64,000 nt of DNA from Pirellulaceae bacterium (GCA_026004795.1 BPJV01000002.1:620001-684000), one strand, 5' to 3'. Counted from the stretch's first letter, positions 48,829-58,459 are shown. Translations and numbers: made by a program. Notes: generated from the sequence alone by a model not told the origin.

Positions 48829-49848
48829 TCACTGATCCGTCACCTCGAGCTGACGAGCGATCGCACGTGCCGCATACGTGAGAATCACGTCGGCGCCAGC
48901 CCGCTTCATGGCCAGCAGACTTTCCCACATGCTGGCTGGACCATCTAACCAACCATTCTGGGCGGCCGCGGAGATCATGGCGTACTCCCCGCTGACCTGG
49001 TACACGGCAGTGGGCAGACCGAAAGCTTCTCGGATTCGATACACGATATCGAGATAGGGGAGCCCTGGTTTCACCATCACCAAGTCGGCTCCTTCAGCGA
49101 TGTCCAAGGCAACTTCATGCAGGGCTTCGCGGGCATTGGCAGGATCCATCTGGTAAGTCTTCTTGTCCGCCGTGCCGAGGTGCTGTTTGGAGCCGACCGC
49201 ATCACGGAATGGGCCGTAGAACGCCGATGCAAACTTGGCCGCATAGGCCATGATCATGCACTCGGCATAACCGGCTTCATCCAGCGACCTCCGAATGCGG
49301 CCAATCCGTCCATCCATCATGTCCGACGGGGCAATGACCGTGCATCCCGCTTCGGCCTGCACGACAGCCTGGCGACAGAGAATCTCCACCGTGGCATCAT
49401 TGACTACTCGATCGTTCTCCAGAAGACCATCATGACCATGACTGGTGTAGGGATCCAGTGCCACATCGGCCACCAAGCCAATGGCGTCACCGAATTCCGA
49501 GCGGAGCGCTCGCAGAGCGCGGCACATCAAATTCTCTGGATTAATCGCCTCATCGCCACTCGGTGACTTGCGACTGCTTGGCACCACGGGAAACAGGGCA
49601 ATGGCCGGTATCCCCAACTGGATGGCGGCGTCCACTTCAGGAATCAATCGATCGATCGAATACCGATAAACGTCAGGCATGCTGTCGACCGGCTGGACCA
49701 CGTCATGCCCCTCCACGACGAATACCGGCCAGATGAGATCGGCGGTCGTCAACGTCGTCTCGGCGACCATGCGTCGGGCCCATGCATATTGTCTCGGTCT
49801 GCGCAAGCGGGTCGAGGGAAAACTCCGTGAAAAGGCAAATGATTTCAT
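48829..49848 (-). CDS. hemB: Delta-aminolevulinic acid dehydratase (porphobilinogen synthase)
   Basis: Condenses two 5-aminolevulinate molecules to porphobilinogen in haem synthesis. Markers: DLIWPVFVVEG, IPAIALFPVVP, DVALDPYTSHGHDG, IAPSDMMDGRIG, the lysine site AAKFASAFYGPFRDAV and the Schiff-base lysine in DLVMVKPGLPYLDIV. From the ATG at 49848 the protein has 339 residues, a normal length; an in-frame TTG at 49884 is an unlikely earlier start. No clear ribosome site precedes the ATG, so the start is less certain than the product. Confidence 0.96.
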   Translation of the reverse strand: MKSFAFSRSFPSTRLRRPRQYAWARRMVAETTLTTADLIWPVFVVEGHDVVQPVDSMPDVYRYSIDRLIPEVDAAIQLGIPAIALFPVVPSSRKSPSGDEAINPENLMCRALRALRSEFGDAIGLVADVALDPYTSHGHDGLLENDRVVNDATVEILCRQAVVQAEAGCTVIAPSDMMDGRIGRIRRSLDEAGYAECMIMAYAAKFASAFYGPFRDAVGSKQHLGTADKKTYQMDPANAREALHEVALDIAEGADLVMVKPGLPYLDIVYRIREAFGLPTAVYQVSGEYAMISAAAQNGWLDGPASMWESLLAMKRAGADVILTYAARAIARQLEVTDQ

Positions 49849-50796
49849 CGTTGCTGTGACGTAACGGGACCTGTGTTCTGGCAATTATGCCTTCCGCATC
49901 AATCCCTTGCACCAGCACATGGCAGTGCGGTGCGACGGGAGACGGCCGAAAACTACAGGCACAGTATAGACGTGCCAACAAGATGTCGGAATGCGCCGTC
50001 AAAGGATCCGCGCAGCAAGACCATGCATCCACACCGGGACCGACACCAGCATCCAGTGTCACCGAAAGCGACCTCCCTACCTCCTCAGTCGGCCGCCATC
50101 GCCAGTCCAGCGCGGCGGCAATCTGCTCGACGGACACCATTCGCCGAGGTGGCGTTCCCCAAGCCGCTGCATGCATCCGCCCAACCGTCACTCGACAACA
50201 ATGGGCATAACCCGAGGAAGTCACGAAAGGCGACATCCCCAACGCGTCGTTCCACCGCCAAGTTCTGGCGTTGAAGAATTGTACTCGTACTCAGAGCGCA
50301 GCCCGGTACTCATACCCGTACTCATACCCGTACTCGTACCCGCACTCAGCGAAGCGGAACTCGTACTCGATTGTGGAATAGAAGCGAGATGACGAGTCCT
50401 CACCCGCATGCGGTTTCGGCGCAATCCCGCCCAAGCCCTCACGCCGATTCGAGTACGAGTACGATGCCAGCGCTCGAGATGAATTGCGCGGCCGATTCCC
50501 CTGTGGTATCCTGTCGGTTGGTGCCGGCAGGGTGCTACCTTAGGCTCGGTCCCCGCTGCAAAAAGCCAGAACCACGAAATGCAGGGGAGCAACGGGCGGC
50601 GCGTTTCGGTAGCTGGTGACTCAACCTCCGTTGCCCCGTGATTTCAACCGTTGGGCATTGAGAATCCCACCGGAGGACTCGACCGTTGTCCCCCATCGAC
50701 GGCCGAGCACAAACAGGGCCTTGAGGATGGCCACAGCTCGCATCCGCGCCCTACAGGCCATCCCCCGTCACGTAGGCTGGTCTCAGACAGCGACCG
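49849..50796. other. Long intergenic region with GTACTC repeats
   Basis: About 950 bases between hemB and the third gene of the PilM cluster. Open frames of 80 to 180 codons exist on both strands but are rich in Arg, Ser and His, lack ribosome sites and resemble no family; one on the minus strand overlaps hemB. The region contains a repeat cluster listed separately and nothing recognisable as tRNA, SRP RNA or another RNA gene. Confidence 0.5.
50281..50464. repeat. GTACTCGTACTC direct and inverted repeats
   Basis: Several tandem copies of a short unit, ACTCATACCCGT or ACTCGTACTCGT, lie at 50281-50371. An inverted copy, GAGTACGAGTAC at about 50450-50461, pairs exactly over 12 bases with GTACTCGTACTC at 50281-50292. 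If read as protein these give EYEY strings. The whole could form a stem of about 180 bases or be a decayed short interspersed repeat. Such GTACGAG repeats are familiar between genes in planctomycetes. Confidence 0.65.
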
Positions 50797-53364
50797 TTAA
50801 CCGCCTTCGGTGCCGAATTCTCCGTAACCTCCCATGCCACCATACGGTGTCTGCCCAGACTTCTCAGCAGCCTCCTTCTCCTCTTGGAAGGTGTACATGC
50901 GGTAGTAGAACAGATCGTCCATCTCGGTGGACACCTCGATGCGACCATCCCGATGCAGCACCATGATCTCGCCGATGGCCCGCTGGGGATCATCGTTGGA
51001 ATAGACCTCCAACTTCTCGCCTCCGCGCATGTCAACCACCGTGGCGAATGTTTCCACCACGACGTCTTCCTTCTTCTTCACCACGCGTGTGGCCGGATCG
51101 ATCACTTCCACATCCTGTTTATCGTTGAGTACCGCGCCGCGACGCACTCGCTCTAGCGCAATAGGCACCATCGCACCGGTGGAGAAATCCATCGCCCCGG
51201 CCACCAATTTGGCGGTCGGTTCAGTCGTTGTCACCGCGATGGCACGCCCGTCGACATTAAATACCTGCGGCCCCTGGAAATCGATCTCTCCGGTGAACAC
51301 TTCAAACGGCGCCCGCACGTATACCGGCGGACTGGGTTCGCTCCACTCGGTGATGAATTCCATACTGCGCGGTGCGTCGGGATTCTTTTGCTTCGCCGCC
51401 TGATCCTTCGCCATCAACTTGGCAACACGTTGCCAAACATCGTCTTTCAACTCATTCGGTGCCGGGGCCTGAATTCGATTGCTCTCCGGATAATTCGGAT
51501 CGCGCAGGATGAGCCGAACACGATAGCGGTACACCTTGCCGAATTGCTGAAGCGGCAGAAAGTCATAGCAGCGGACCATCTTGTATTCCGGATGGGGGCG
51601 ATCATAGGGAGACACTCCCATCCCCCCTGCCATCGCGCCGTAGCCTCCCATGCCATAGCCGCTCATCCCGTAACCTTCCATGCCCTCAGCGCCGTATCCT
51701 TCGGCACCGTACGAACCATAACCCTCCATGCCGTAACCACCACCATATCCACCACCATAACCGGGCATCGATCCGCCCTCAGTACCGTATCCTCCGGCGG
51801 TTTCCATGCCATAACCGGCACCATACCCACCGGTCATTCCATATCCTGCACCGTAACCTTCCGCACCGTATCCTCCTGTACCGTAACCACCATAACCTGC
51901 CGCTCCAGGTCCCATTGCTCCTCTACCGGCACCACTGCTGGCCGCACCGGGAAGGATCGAAGAGGGATCGATTTCCTCCTTTCCATCGCCTTGCTTTTGC
52001 GGTGCCCGCCGCGCCGCTTGCACCAGGGGTTTCGCATCCCAAATCCAATCGATCTTCGGATGCTTACAGAACCACCGATAATCACGAATCAGCATCGGTG
52101 GGATGGGCATCGTCAGCCCAGGACTGACGGCGCTGCGGTCGATGACCTCAGGTACTGGTCGAGCCAATGGAGGGAAAACCGCCCAGCGTTTGCCGGTCGG
52201 ATTCTTCTGCGGGAGCATCGACTGCATGCCCCCATTACTGATCGTCTTCCACTCCTGCTCTTGTACCGGGCGACTGGGATTATCGGTTACGTCGGCACGT
52301 TGCAATTCAAAACTCAGGTAAACCGGCAAGTCCCGAACAGCGACAAAATCACCAGATTTTGCGAACGCCGCCTTGTACTCTTCGACCATTTTCTTGTGAG
52401 GTACGATCGCGGTAATGGCATTGAAAATGACTGGTTGGGATCCAACTTTGACCGTTGGTCCCCGTTCTTCTCTCGTCCCCAACCCATCACGTGACCCTCG
52501 GGCTCCTCCCATCGTTGGCCCTGATGTCGGTCCCATCGTCGGCCCCATCGGGTACCCCATGCCTTCCTCTCCGTACCCCCCCATGGCGCCACCGGTCATC
52601 GCTGTCTTGCCCACCGGAGCCCCCAGGTCATACTTGGCGCTCAGCGTACGAACGGCTTGCGGGCCGGTCATGCCGGTTCCCGGCCCCGTCGCAGGTCCCA
52701 TTCCACCATACCCTTCGGCACCGTAACCGGCCCCATAGCCAGCCTCCCCACCGAAGCCGCCTTCACCGCCTCGCCCGCGTCCGCGACCGCGGCGATTGGT
52801 GGACTGTTTCGGCTTGATCGGCTCGGCATTTTCCCATCCCTCATACGGATCGGGAGCATCCTTAGGAACCTCGACTGCCAACGCACCGAAGACATTGTGC
52901 ACGACCAACTCTTCCGGCGGATAAATCTTCGGATCACCACGTTTTTCGAAACTACCCGCCGGTTTGGGCTCCCAAACAATTTCACCGGAATCCCACTTAC
53001 CCGGGTCGATCGGCCTACGCGCCTCTTCGGCCAAGCGAGCGAACTCATGCTCAACCTGACGCTCCTCGGCGATGGCCGGCCAGTGATCCTGACGGATTTG
53101 AGTCAGCAGATTATCCGCCTCCTGGGCTAGTTTTTCCGGCTGGCGATCCTGAGGATACTTCTCGGCTCCGGCTCCCGCGTAAATCAGGTAGGCCGTGACC
53201 AGAACGATCACGCCCAAGATCATTTTTTCAATATGCAACGCGAGAAAGTTGGGCCCTCCTTTGTTCAAGGAATTCTTGCGGCCGCTACTCCCTTGACTTG
53301 CTTTCTTCGCAGGGGTTGTCCCTTCGGCAGCTTCGTCCCCGGTCTTTTTCTTCTTTCCGAACAT
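50797..53364 (-). CDS. Single-pass envelope protein with Gly/Tyr-rich GYG blocks (PilM cluster, third gene)
   Basis: An 855-residue protein starting MFGKKKK; ATG has AGGAG nine bases upstream. Residues 1-37 are basic and low complexity, a membrane helix lies at about 47-64, and the rest should be outside the cytoplasm. Folded parts at about 75-185, 300-460 and 595-835 alternate with low-complexity blocks: an RGRGRGRGG run at 192-200 leading into GYG repeats to 222, a Gly/Pro/Met block at 258-290, a long GYGAEGYG-type block at 488-583 and a short GYG tail. I recognise no catalytic family. Position beside PilM and a similar protein suggests a structural part of a pilus-like or secretion-like inner-membrane platform (inference). 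Confidence 0.8.
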   Translation of the reverse strand: MFGKKKKTGDEAAEGTTPAKKASQGSSGRKNSLNKGGPNFLALHIEKMILGVIVLVTAYLIYAGAGAEKYPQDRQPEKLAQEADNLLTQIRQDHWPAIAEERQVEHEFARLAEEARRPIDPGKWDSGEIVWEPKPAGSFEKRGDPKIYPPEELVVHNVFGALAVEVPKDAPDPYEGWENAEPIKPKQSTNRRGRGRGRGGEGGFGGEAGYGAGYGAEGYGGMGPATGPGTGMTGPQAVRTLSAKYDLGAPVGKTAMTGGAMGGYGEEGMGYPMGPTMGPTSGPTMGGARGSRDGLGTREERGPTVKVGSQPVIFNAITAIVPHKKMVEEYKAAFAKSGDFVAVRDLPVYLSFELQRADVTDNPSRPVQEQEWKTISNGGMQSMLPQKNPTGKRWAVFPPLARPVPEVIDRSAVSPGLTMPIPPMLIRDYRWFCKHPKIDWIWDAKPLVQAARRAPQKQGDGKEEIDPSSILPGAASSGAGRGAMGPGAAGYGGYGTGGYGAEGYGAGYGMTGGYGAGYGMETAGGYGTEGGSMPGYGGGYGGGYGMEGYGSYGAEGYGAEGMEGYGMSGYGMGGYGAMAGGMGVSPYDRPHPEYKMVRCYDFLPLQQFGKVYRYRVRLILRDPNYPESNRIQAPAPNELKDDVWQRVAKLMAKDQAAKQKNPDAPRSMEFITEWSEPSPPVYVRAPFEVFTGEIDFQGPQVFNVDGRAIAVTTTEPTAKLVAGAMDFSTGAMVPIALERVRRGAVLNDKQDVEVIDPATRVVKKKEDVVVETFATVVDMRGGEKLEVYSNDDPQRAIGEIMVLHRDGRIEVSTEMDDLFYYRMYTFQEEKEAAEKSGQTPYGGMGGYGEFGTEGG

Positions 53365-53671
53365 CGATTTGCACTCCTCATGCATCCCTCGGGAAGGGTC
53401 ATGCCAGACGGTCACGAACCTCGTCTGCTCGCCCTGCCGTAGCTAATGCCCCCAACCTCCCGCAATTTTTCGCGGTCAACGAGTCGATTCTCGATTCTAT
53501 TGTAACCTATTCCCTGCAACTGGTGTCGGCGTGGTATCCCGTGGAGGGCTGTACGATATAGTCGCCCCATTCCCTTCCCGTCGCCAGGCATCTTCTGAAG
53601 CGATCGAGAAAAGGAAAACCTGCACCGCACACGGTAGTTCCTCCCCACACGATCACCAATCGCGTTTACCC
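53365..53671. other. Intergenic region within the PilM cluster, no gene seen
   Basis: About 300 bases between the second and third genes of the cluster, all on the minus strand. A moderately AT-rich patch at 53464-53520 could hold a promoter for the third gene. No hairpin with U-tract was found, so read-through from the upstream gene is not excluded. Confidence 0.4.
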
Positions 53672-55867
53672 TCAGCCGTTGCTGGGTGCCGGTGCTCCGG
53701 CCGCCGGCGATGGACCAGCCGCAGGCAGCTCGTTTCCACCGGCTCCAGCTGCGCCTGCCGCTGGTGGAGCGCCAGGAGCAGCAGGAGGCCCTCCCGGTCC
53801 ACTCGGTGCCCCAGGCCCCGGTACGCCAGGCCCCGGACGCCCGGGTGGCCCACCCGGCCCTGCCGGCGGAATCGGACGACCGCCATTTGCTGGACCAGCT
53901 CCAGGCACGCGTGGAACGGCTCCATTGGGACCAGGCGCGGCTCCCGCCTGGCCGCCGTTGCCACCGGCTGGTCCTGGTCCCGGCCCCCCCGCACCTTCTG
54001 CGGCTGTCGGAGGAGCCGCTCCGGCCGCGGGTGATTCGCTTCCCGCTGCGCCGGGGGCTGGTCCGGTTCCCGTATCGCCTGCCGGCGGTGCGCTCGCCTC
54101 TGGCCCTGCGGAAGACTCCGGTTCCGCTGGAGCCTCCACCGTCGTCGACAGCTCGGTCTCTGCCGTCACCTTGTTCAATCCCAACCGATCCAGATCGGGA
54201 GGATTGAACAGGTACACCACTCCATAAATCTCCACATCCATCAGGAACGGGTCCGCCCGCATTGCTCCAGGCGAGCCAAAGGTTCCTCCCATCATGCCAG
54301 CTCCAGGATAGCCTCCACCGTAGCCCTCGCTTCCGTACCCCGTTTCTCCGTACCCTGCTCCACCGTAGCCCTCGGTGCCATAGCCACCCATGCCGTAACC
54401 GCCTTCGCCGTACCCCATGGCTCCCGACATGCCCCCTGCCATGCCGGGGTACCCGCCGGCTCCACCGGCGCCGCCTCCGGCGGCTGGGACGGTGTCACCG
54501 AGGCGCACCTGCCGCACTTCCAACAGCAAGTCGGCGTTACCACAATTGGCCAGCAGATCCAGCAATCGACGCTGGTCGACCCGAAACCGCATCCGCACCG
54601 GAACTCGCTTGGCGACGGCAAAGTACGCGTCTTGGGGATCGCTACTACGCATCCTGGTGCGCAAGTCCTCCCCCTTCACCGGCTGGAAGTTAGCATCCAC
54701 ATAGCGATTGTCGGCGGGATCTCGTACCACGGCGGCCCCCATGCCGTAGGGCAGCCCCGAAGACTCAGCCTCGGTCCCCATGCCCTCGGTGCTGTAGCCC
54801 TCAGTTCCGTATCCCATGCCGTAACTTTCGCCTTCTCCGCCAAATCCTCCGGCGCCGTAATCGCCGCCGCCATAACCACCCATTCCGCCCATCATCCCAT
54901 AACCACCCGATGCGCCTGGCATATCGATGTGACCGGCCTGCCCCACAGCAGGACGTCCAATACGGATGAACTCGATTTCACGGACGACCGTTTGGAAATT
55001 GGCTTGGGCGTTGCCGTTGGTCTTCTTGATGATGTTGAGCAGCCCCTCCAGAATCCACATGTTCTCCTGGGTATACAGGATTTCGTACACCGTGGGAGTA
55101 TCGCCGGTCCACAAGCGAATCGAATTGATCAACTCGTCTTGACTGGATTTGGGCCATATCACCAGGTCGCGCGGTTTACTGGCCGCGGCGGCTAAGCCGG
55201 AAGCCCCCATCATGCCATAGCCCCCCGCGTACCCGCCGCCATACTCGGTCTCGCTACCGTAGCCAGATTCCGTTCCATAACCACCGGCCGATTCCATCCC
55301 GTATCCGGAGCCCATACCCGCCGCGCCATAGCCACCCATCCCGGCGGCACTGGACGTCTTCTGCACTTCTCCGACCCAATCGACGCCGATGATCTTGGCC
55401 AATTCAGGCATTTGACGGTCGAAGTATTGGGCATAAGCCATCTTTTCCGTCTTGGCGATATTCGGTGGCTCCTCGGGGTACTCCAACTTCAACTCGACGG
55501 GCATGTAGGACTGCAGTTTGCGCACCAACGACAGGTTCGTCTCCTTGATCGCATCGGGCCAGACCAAGAACCTAGCCTGGCGCTGATATTGACGTTCCCA
55601 AGCGGCCAGCACGTCTTGGGCAAGGGAGTCGACGATCTCTTGCATGCGCTGTTTGGAAATATCATTGGGGTGGCTGGGCACGGCCGATCGCACCGTACTG
55701 ATATTCGAGTAGTGGGTGTCCAAGGCCGCCTTCTGAGCCTGATACGCCTTATCAAGCGTCGACTTGGCCATGAAGAATGCCACGATGGCGACAACAATCC
55801 CCAACGTCGTGGTGATCCAAAACTGATGCTTGGCAAGCTGATTCAACAAAGGTTTCAGTTGATCCAT
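53672..55867 (-). CDS. Single-pass envelope protein with GYG blocks and Pro/Gly/Ala-rich tail (PilM cluster, second gene)
   Basis: A 731-residue protein with a short cytoplasmic N-terminus (MDQLKPLLNQLAKHQFW), a membrane helix at about 17-34, and a helical stretch to about 100, a layout like PilO or Amuc_1100-type proteins. Folded segments at about 40-170, 230-310, 385-460 and 536-575 are separated by GYG-rich blocks at 175-221, 318-376 and 463-535. The segment with YEILYTQENMWILEGLLNII recalls the pilus-platform-like proteins of planctomycetes and Akkermansia. The last 150 residues are almost only Pro, Gly, Ala and Ser. No enzyme motif is seen. It lies between the PilM-like gene and the related third gene. 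Confidence 0.8.
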   Translation of the reverse strand: MDQLKPLLNQLAKHQFWITTTLGIVVAIVAFFMAKSTLDKAYQAQKAALDTHYSNISTVRSAVPSHPNDISKQRMQEIVDSLAQDVLAAWERQYQRQARFLVWPDAIKETNLSLVRKLQSYMPVELKLEYPEEPPNIAKTEKMAYAQYFDRQMPELAKIIGVDWVGEVQKTSSAAGMGGYGAAGMGSGYGMESAGGYGTESGYGSETEYGGGYAGGYGMMGASGLAAAASKPRDLVIWPKSSQDELINSIRLWTGDTPTVYEILYTQENMWILEGLLNIIKKTNGNAQANFQTVVREIEFIRIGRPAVGQAGHIDMPGASGGYGMMGGMGGYGGGDYGAGGFGGEGESYGMGYGTEGYSTEGMGTEAESSGLPYGMGAAVVRDPADNRYVDANFQPVKGEDLRTRMRSSDPQDAYFAVAKRVPVRMRFRVDQRRLLDLLANCGNADLLLEVRQVRLGDTVPAAGGGAGGAGGYPGMAGGMSGAMGYGEGGYGMGGYGTEGYGGAGYGETGYGSEGYGGGYPGAGMMGGTFGSPGAMRADPFLMDVEIYGVVYLFNPPDLDRLGLNKVTAETELSTTVEAPAEPESSAGPEASAPPAGDTGTGPAPGAAGSESPAAGAAPPTAAEGAGGPGPGPAGGNGGQAGAAPGPNGAVPRVPGAGPANGGRPIPPAGPGGPPGRPGPGVPGPGAPSGPGGPPAAPGAPPAAGAAGAGGNELPAAGPSPAAGAPAPSNG

Positions 55868-56122
55868 GGCTCTATCCTATGAGCTACCTTCAATCCATCG
55901 CGTCGGCCAATCGCGCAGCCGCCACTGGTTGCCATGACGTGCGATTGGTTCGGCGACATCGTCTCTACTGGTCTGTGACACTCTTCGCTGGCCGGCCGAA
56001 GCCCGTCAACGCACTTTACTTTCCGGGGCGAACTCCCTGCCCTTCCGGGGACAGGCTCCCTCGCTCCACCAACTCCACATCCTTCCCTGCATAGCACCAA
56101 CGCAGCATAAGCAACTACCGGC

Positions 56123-58459
56123 CTACGGAGCTGCACCACCAACACCGCTGGCGGCTACATCTCCACTACCGGCCACTCCGTCGCCGCCAGCGTCGACCGG
56201 TGCACCATCACCATCTTCGCCAGCCTCTGCCGCAGCCGCCGCAGCTTCCTCGGCCGCCTTGCGCTGTTGTTCCAACCGCAGCGACAAGGGGGTCTCTTTC
56301 CATATGACTTGGACGACAAAGGTATACTTGGGCGCTGGAAAGAACCTCGGTTCACCATTTTCATCCACTTCGGGTGTCCCCGGCGTTCTTCCTGACGTCG
56401 TCGCGGCGGCCCCCGGCCCCAACATTCCCGTCCCCACCCCGGTACCGGTGGTGGACTCATAGCCGCCGGTCGCAGCCGTCACCTTCGGCTTGAACTTGGG
56501 GTTGGGGATCTTGAAATCAGGATCGTATCGTCCGCGCAGCACGAAAGGCATGCTCAGGCCCAACTCCTTGTACGTGAACGTCATCATCTCACCGTTAGGC
56601 CCCACCGGCAAATCGACCGATCCGGTTTCCAACGTGTGAATCAGCGTCTTCAGTACAAAATCCTCTTGCTCGTCACCCGTCTTGGCATACTCCACGCCGT
56701 TGTGGTAGTGGTACCCTTCGATCTGCAATACCCACGCCTTGTTCCCCTCTTCGCCTTCGCGAGGCTGAGGACCAAGCTCCGCCGACGCTTCCGTACCGTC
56801 GTCTGCCAAAGCGGCCTCGGCATCCGCCCCCTCCTCGGTGCTCTCCTTCAACAACCCCAGGCGAATCTCGCGCGATTTCTTGTCCTCCAAGTACATCGCC
56901 TTGACACGTTCCGTCAGGTACTTGGAAATATCGTCGTAGAATTTCGAGTCGATCTTCGTGACAAATAAGTCGGTGCGCTGGTTGTACGGCACCTCCTTGG
57001 GATCAGGAAGCGAACGCGTATCGAAGTCATCGGGACGGTTCAACGCCTCAAACAGGGCATAGATCAACTCCATCCACAGCAGCCGCCGATCGGCGTTGCC
57101 ACTGACCTCCTCCCCAATGGTCTTCAACAATTCCACCGTATTCTGCAGCGCCGCGTCTTCGGAGATGGCGGAATCGCTCGTTTTCTTCACCGTCTCCGCC
57201 TTGGCCATGGCTGACTTCCACCGTTCTTCGTGCACCTTATCGTAGCGCAACGCAGCGAAGACCAGGTTACCGGCAAAGCCGAGCATGAGGGCTGCGGCGG
57301 CAGCGATCGCCCACGGCTTCTTGGAACGAATGATTCGCTCCTTGACCACCTCCTTAGGAATCAAATTGGTAACAATGGGTCCTTTGCCCAATGCTTCCAA
57401 ACAAGCGCCGTAAACTGGGACAAACGAAGGCAAATGGTCGCGGAATGCCGGCGCTGAGAGCACCTCCTCGCCGTGCAACTCATTGAAGTGGTCCAGCACC
57501 TCGACATCCATGCCCAAGTTCTTGCTCAAGTACTGAGCCAAACCGGGCAGCTTGACCGAATTGCCCAACATCAGGATCGAGCCGATTTCGGCTTTCTTGT
57601 TCAAACTAAGGAAAAAGCCCTTGGAGCGTTGGACCTCGGTTACCAAATCATTGAACACGGGGCGCATCGCCTGGAAAACCAGTTTCGGATCATCGGCATC
57701 CATGACATTGCGCTTGACATGCTCCGCCTTGGCAAACGTCAACTGCAACTGCTTGGTGATCTGCCGGGTGAAGTGATTCCCCCCCAACGGCATGCTCCGC
57801 TGCCACACGCGATAGCCATTGGTCAAGATCAGATCGGTCGAGTCGGCACCCATCGCCAAGATCATGTCCCACCGCGGCGGATGTTCCGAATCGTAGACGA
57901 AATCGGAGGCATCGATCATGTGCCGATCGACGGCGATGGCGTTGTAGATGGCCAACGGCGCCAACTGCAGCAAATCGACCTCCACGTCCACTTCCTGAAG
58001 AGGCTTCAGGGCGCGGTACACCGCATCGCGTTTCATGGCGAACAGGCCAATCTCACTCTCCAAGGCAAACCCATCGGAGATGTTGCTACCGGGCATCAAC
58101 TGGTAATCCCATACGACGTCGTTGAGGTCGAAGGGAATCTGCTGCCGAGCTTCGTATTTCACGATGTCCGGTATCTTCTTCAGCTCGACCGGCGGCGGCT
58201 TGAAGAACTTGGCCAAACCGTTCTGACCAGCCGTAGTCAACGCCACCTGACACTGCTTCAGATCGTTCCGGCCAACGAATGTCGCCAAAGCTTCCCGTAC
58301 CAACGTCTCCGCGTCGGCATCGGGTTGGCTGAGAATCTTCGGATACTCAATGTAATCGAACGCCTCGGCAACTACCTGATCTCCATCAAGCCGACAACGC
58401 AACGCCTTCAGCGCGCTCTGCCCGATCTCGATGCCCCATACCGATGTAGATTTGGCCAT
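56123..58459 (-). CDS. pilM: PilM-like protein fused to membrane helix and periplasmic extension
   Basis: A 778-residue protein. Residues 1 to about 360 match PilM, the actin-fold cytoplasmic protein of type IV pilus machines: VWGIEIGQSALKAL (first phosphate loop), ALTTAGQNGLAKFF, KYEARQQIPFDLNDVVWDYQ, MGADSTDLIL (second phosphate region) and ILMLGNSVKLPGLAQYLSK. Ordinary PilM ends near 350 residues; here a membrane helix follows at about 382-404, then a coiled region and an extracytoplasmic part to about 745, ending in an Ala/Gly/Asp-rich tail. This resembles PilM joined to PilN in one chain. First gene of the three-gene cluster. Start ATG; the promoter should lie in the next 100-200 bases upstream. 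Confidence 0.85.
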   Translation of the reverse strand: MAKSTSVWGIEIGQSALKALRCRLDGDQVVAEAFDYIEYPKILSQPDADAETLVREALATFVGRNDLKQCQVALTTAGQNGLAKFFKPPPVELKKIPDIVKYEARQQIPFDLNDVVWDYQLMPGSNISDGFALESEIGLFAMKRDAVYRALKPLQEVDVEVDLLQLAPLAIYNAIAVDRHMIDASDFVYDSEHPPRWDMILAMGADSTDLILTNGYRVWQRSMPLGGNHFTRQITKQLQLTFAKAEHVKRNVMDADDPKLVFQAMRPVFNDLVTEVQRSKGFFLSLNKKAEIGSILMLGNSVKLPGLAQYLSKNLGMDVEVLDHFNELHGEEVLSAPAFRDHLPSFVPVYGACLEALGKGPIVTNLIPKEVVKERIIRSKKPWAIAAAAALMLGFAGNLVFAALRYDKVHEERWKSAMAKAETVKKTSDSAISEDAALQNTVELLKTIGEEVSGNADRRLLWMELIYALFEALNRPDDFDTRSLPDPKEVPYNQRTDLFVTKIDSKFYDDISKYLTERVKAMYLEDKKSREIRLGLLKESTEEGADAEAALADDGTEASAELGPQPREGEEGNKAWVLQIEGYHYHNGVEYAKTGDEQEDFVLKTLIHTLETGSVDLPVGPNGEMMTFTYKELGLSMPFVLRGRYDPDFKIPNPKFKPKVTAATGGYESTTGTGVGTGMLGPGAAATTSGRTPGTPEVDENGEPRFFPAPKYTFVVQVIWKETPLSLRLEQQRKAAEEAAAAAAEAGEDGDGAPVDAGGDGVAGSGDVAASGVGGAAP

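Noticed and set aside
49703-50242. 179-codon minus-strand frame overlapping the hemB start
   Set aside because: Overlaps hemB by about 145 bases, has no ribosome site and no likeness to a known family; Cys/Arg-rich tail typical of non-coding frames.
51616-51903. Repeated CATAACC/CCGTA units resembling a CRISPR array
   Set aside because: The repeats are in frame and encode the GYG block of a protein; there are no constant repeats with unique spacers.
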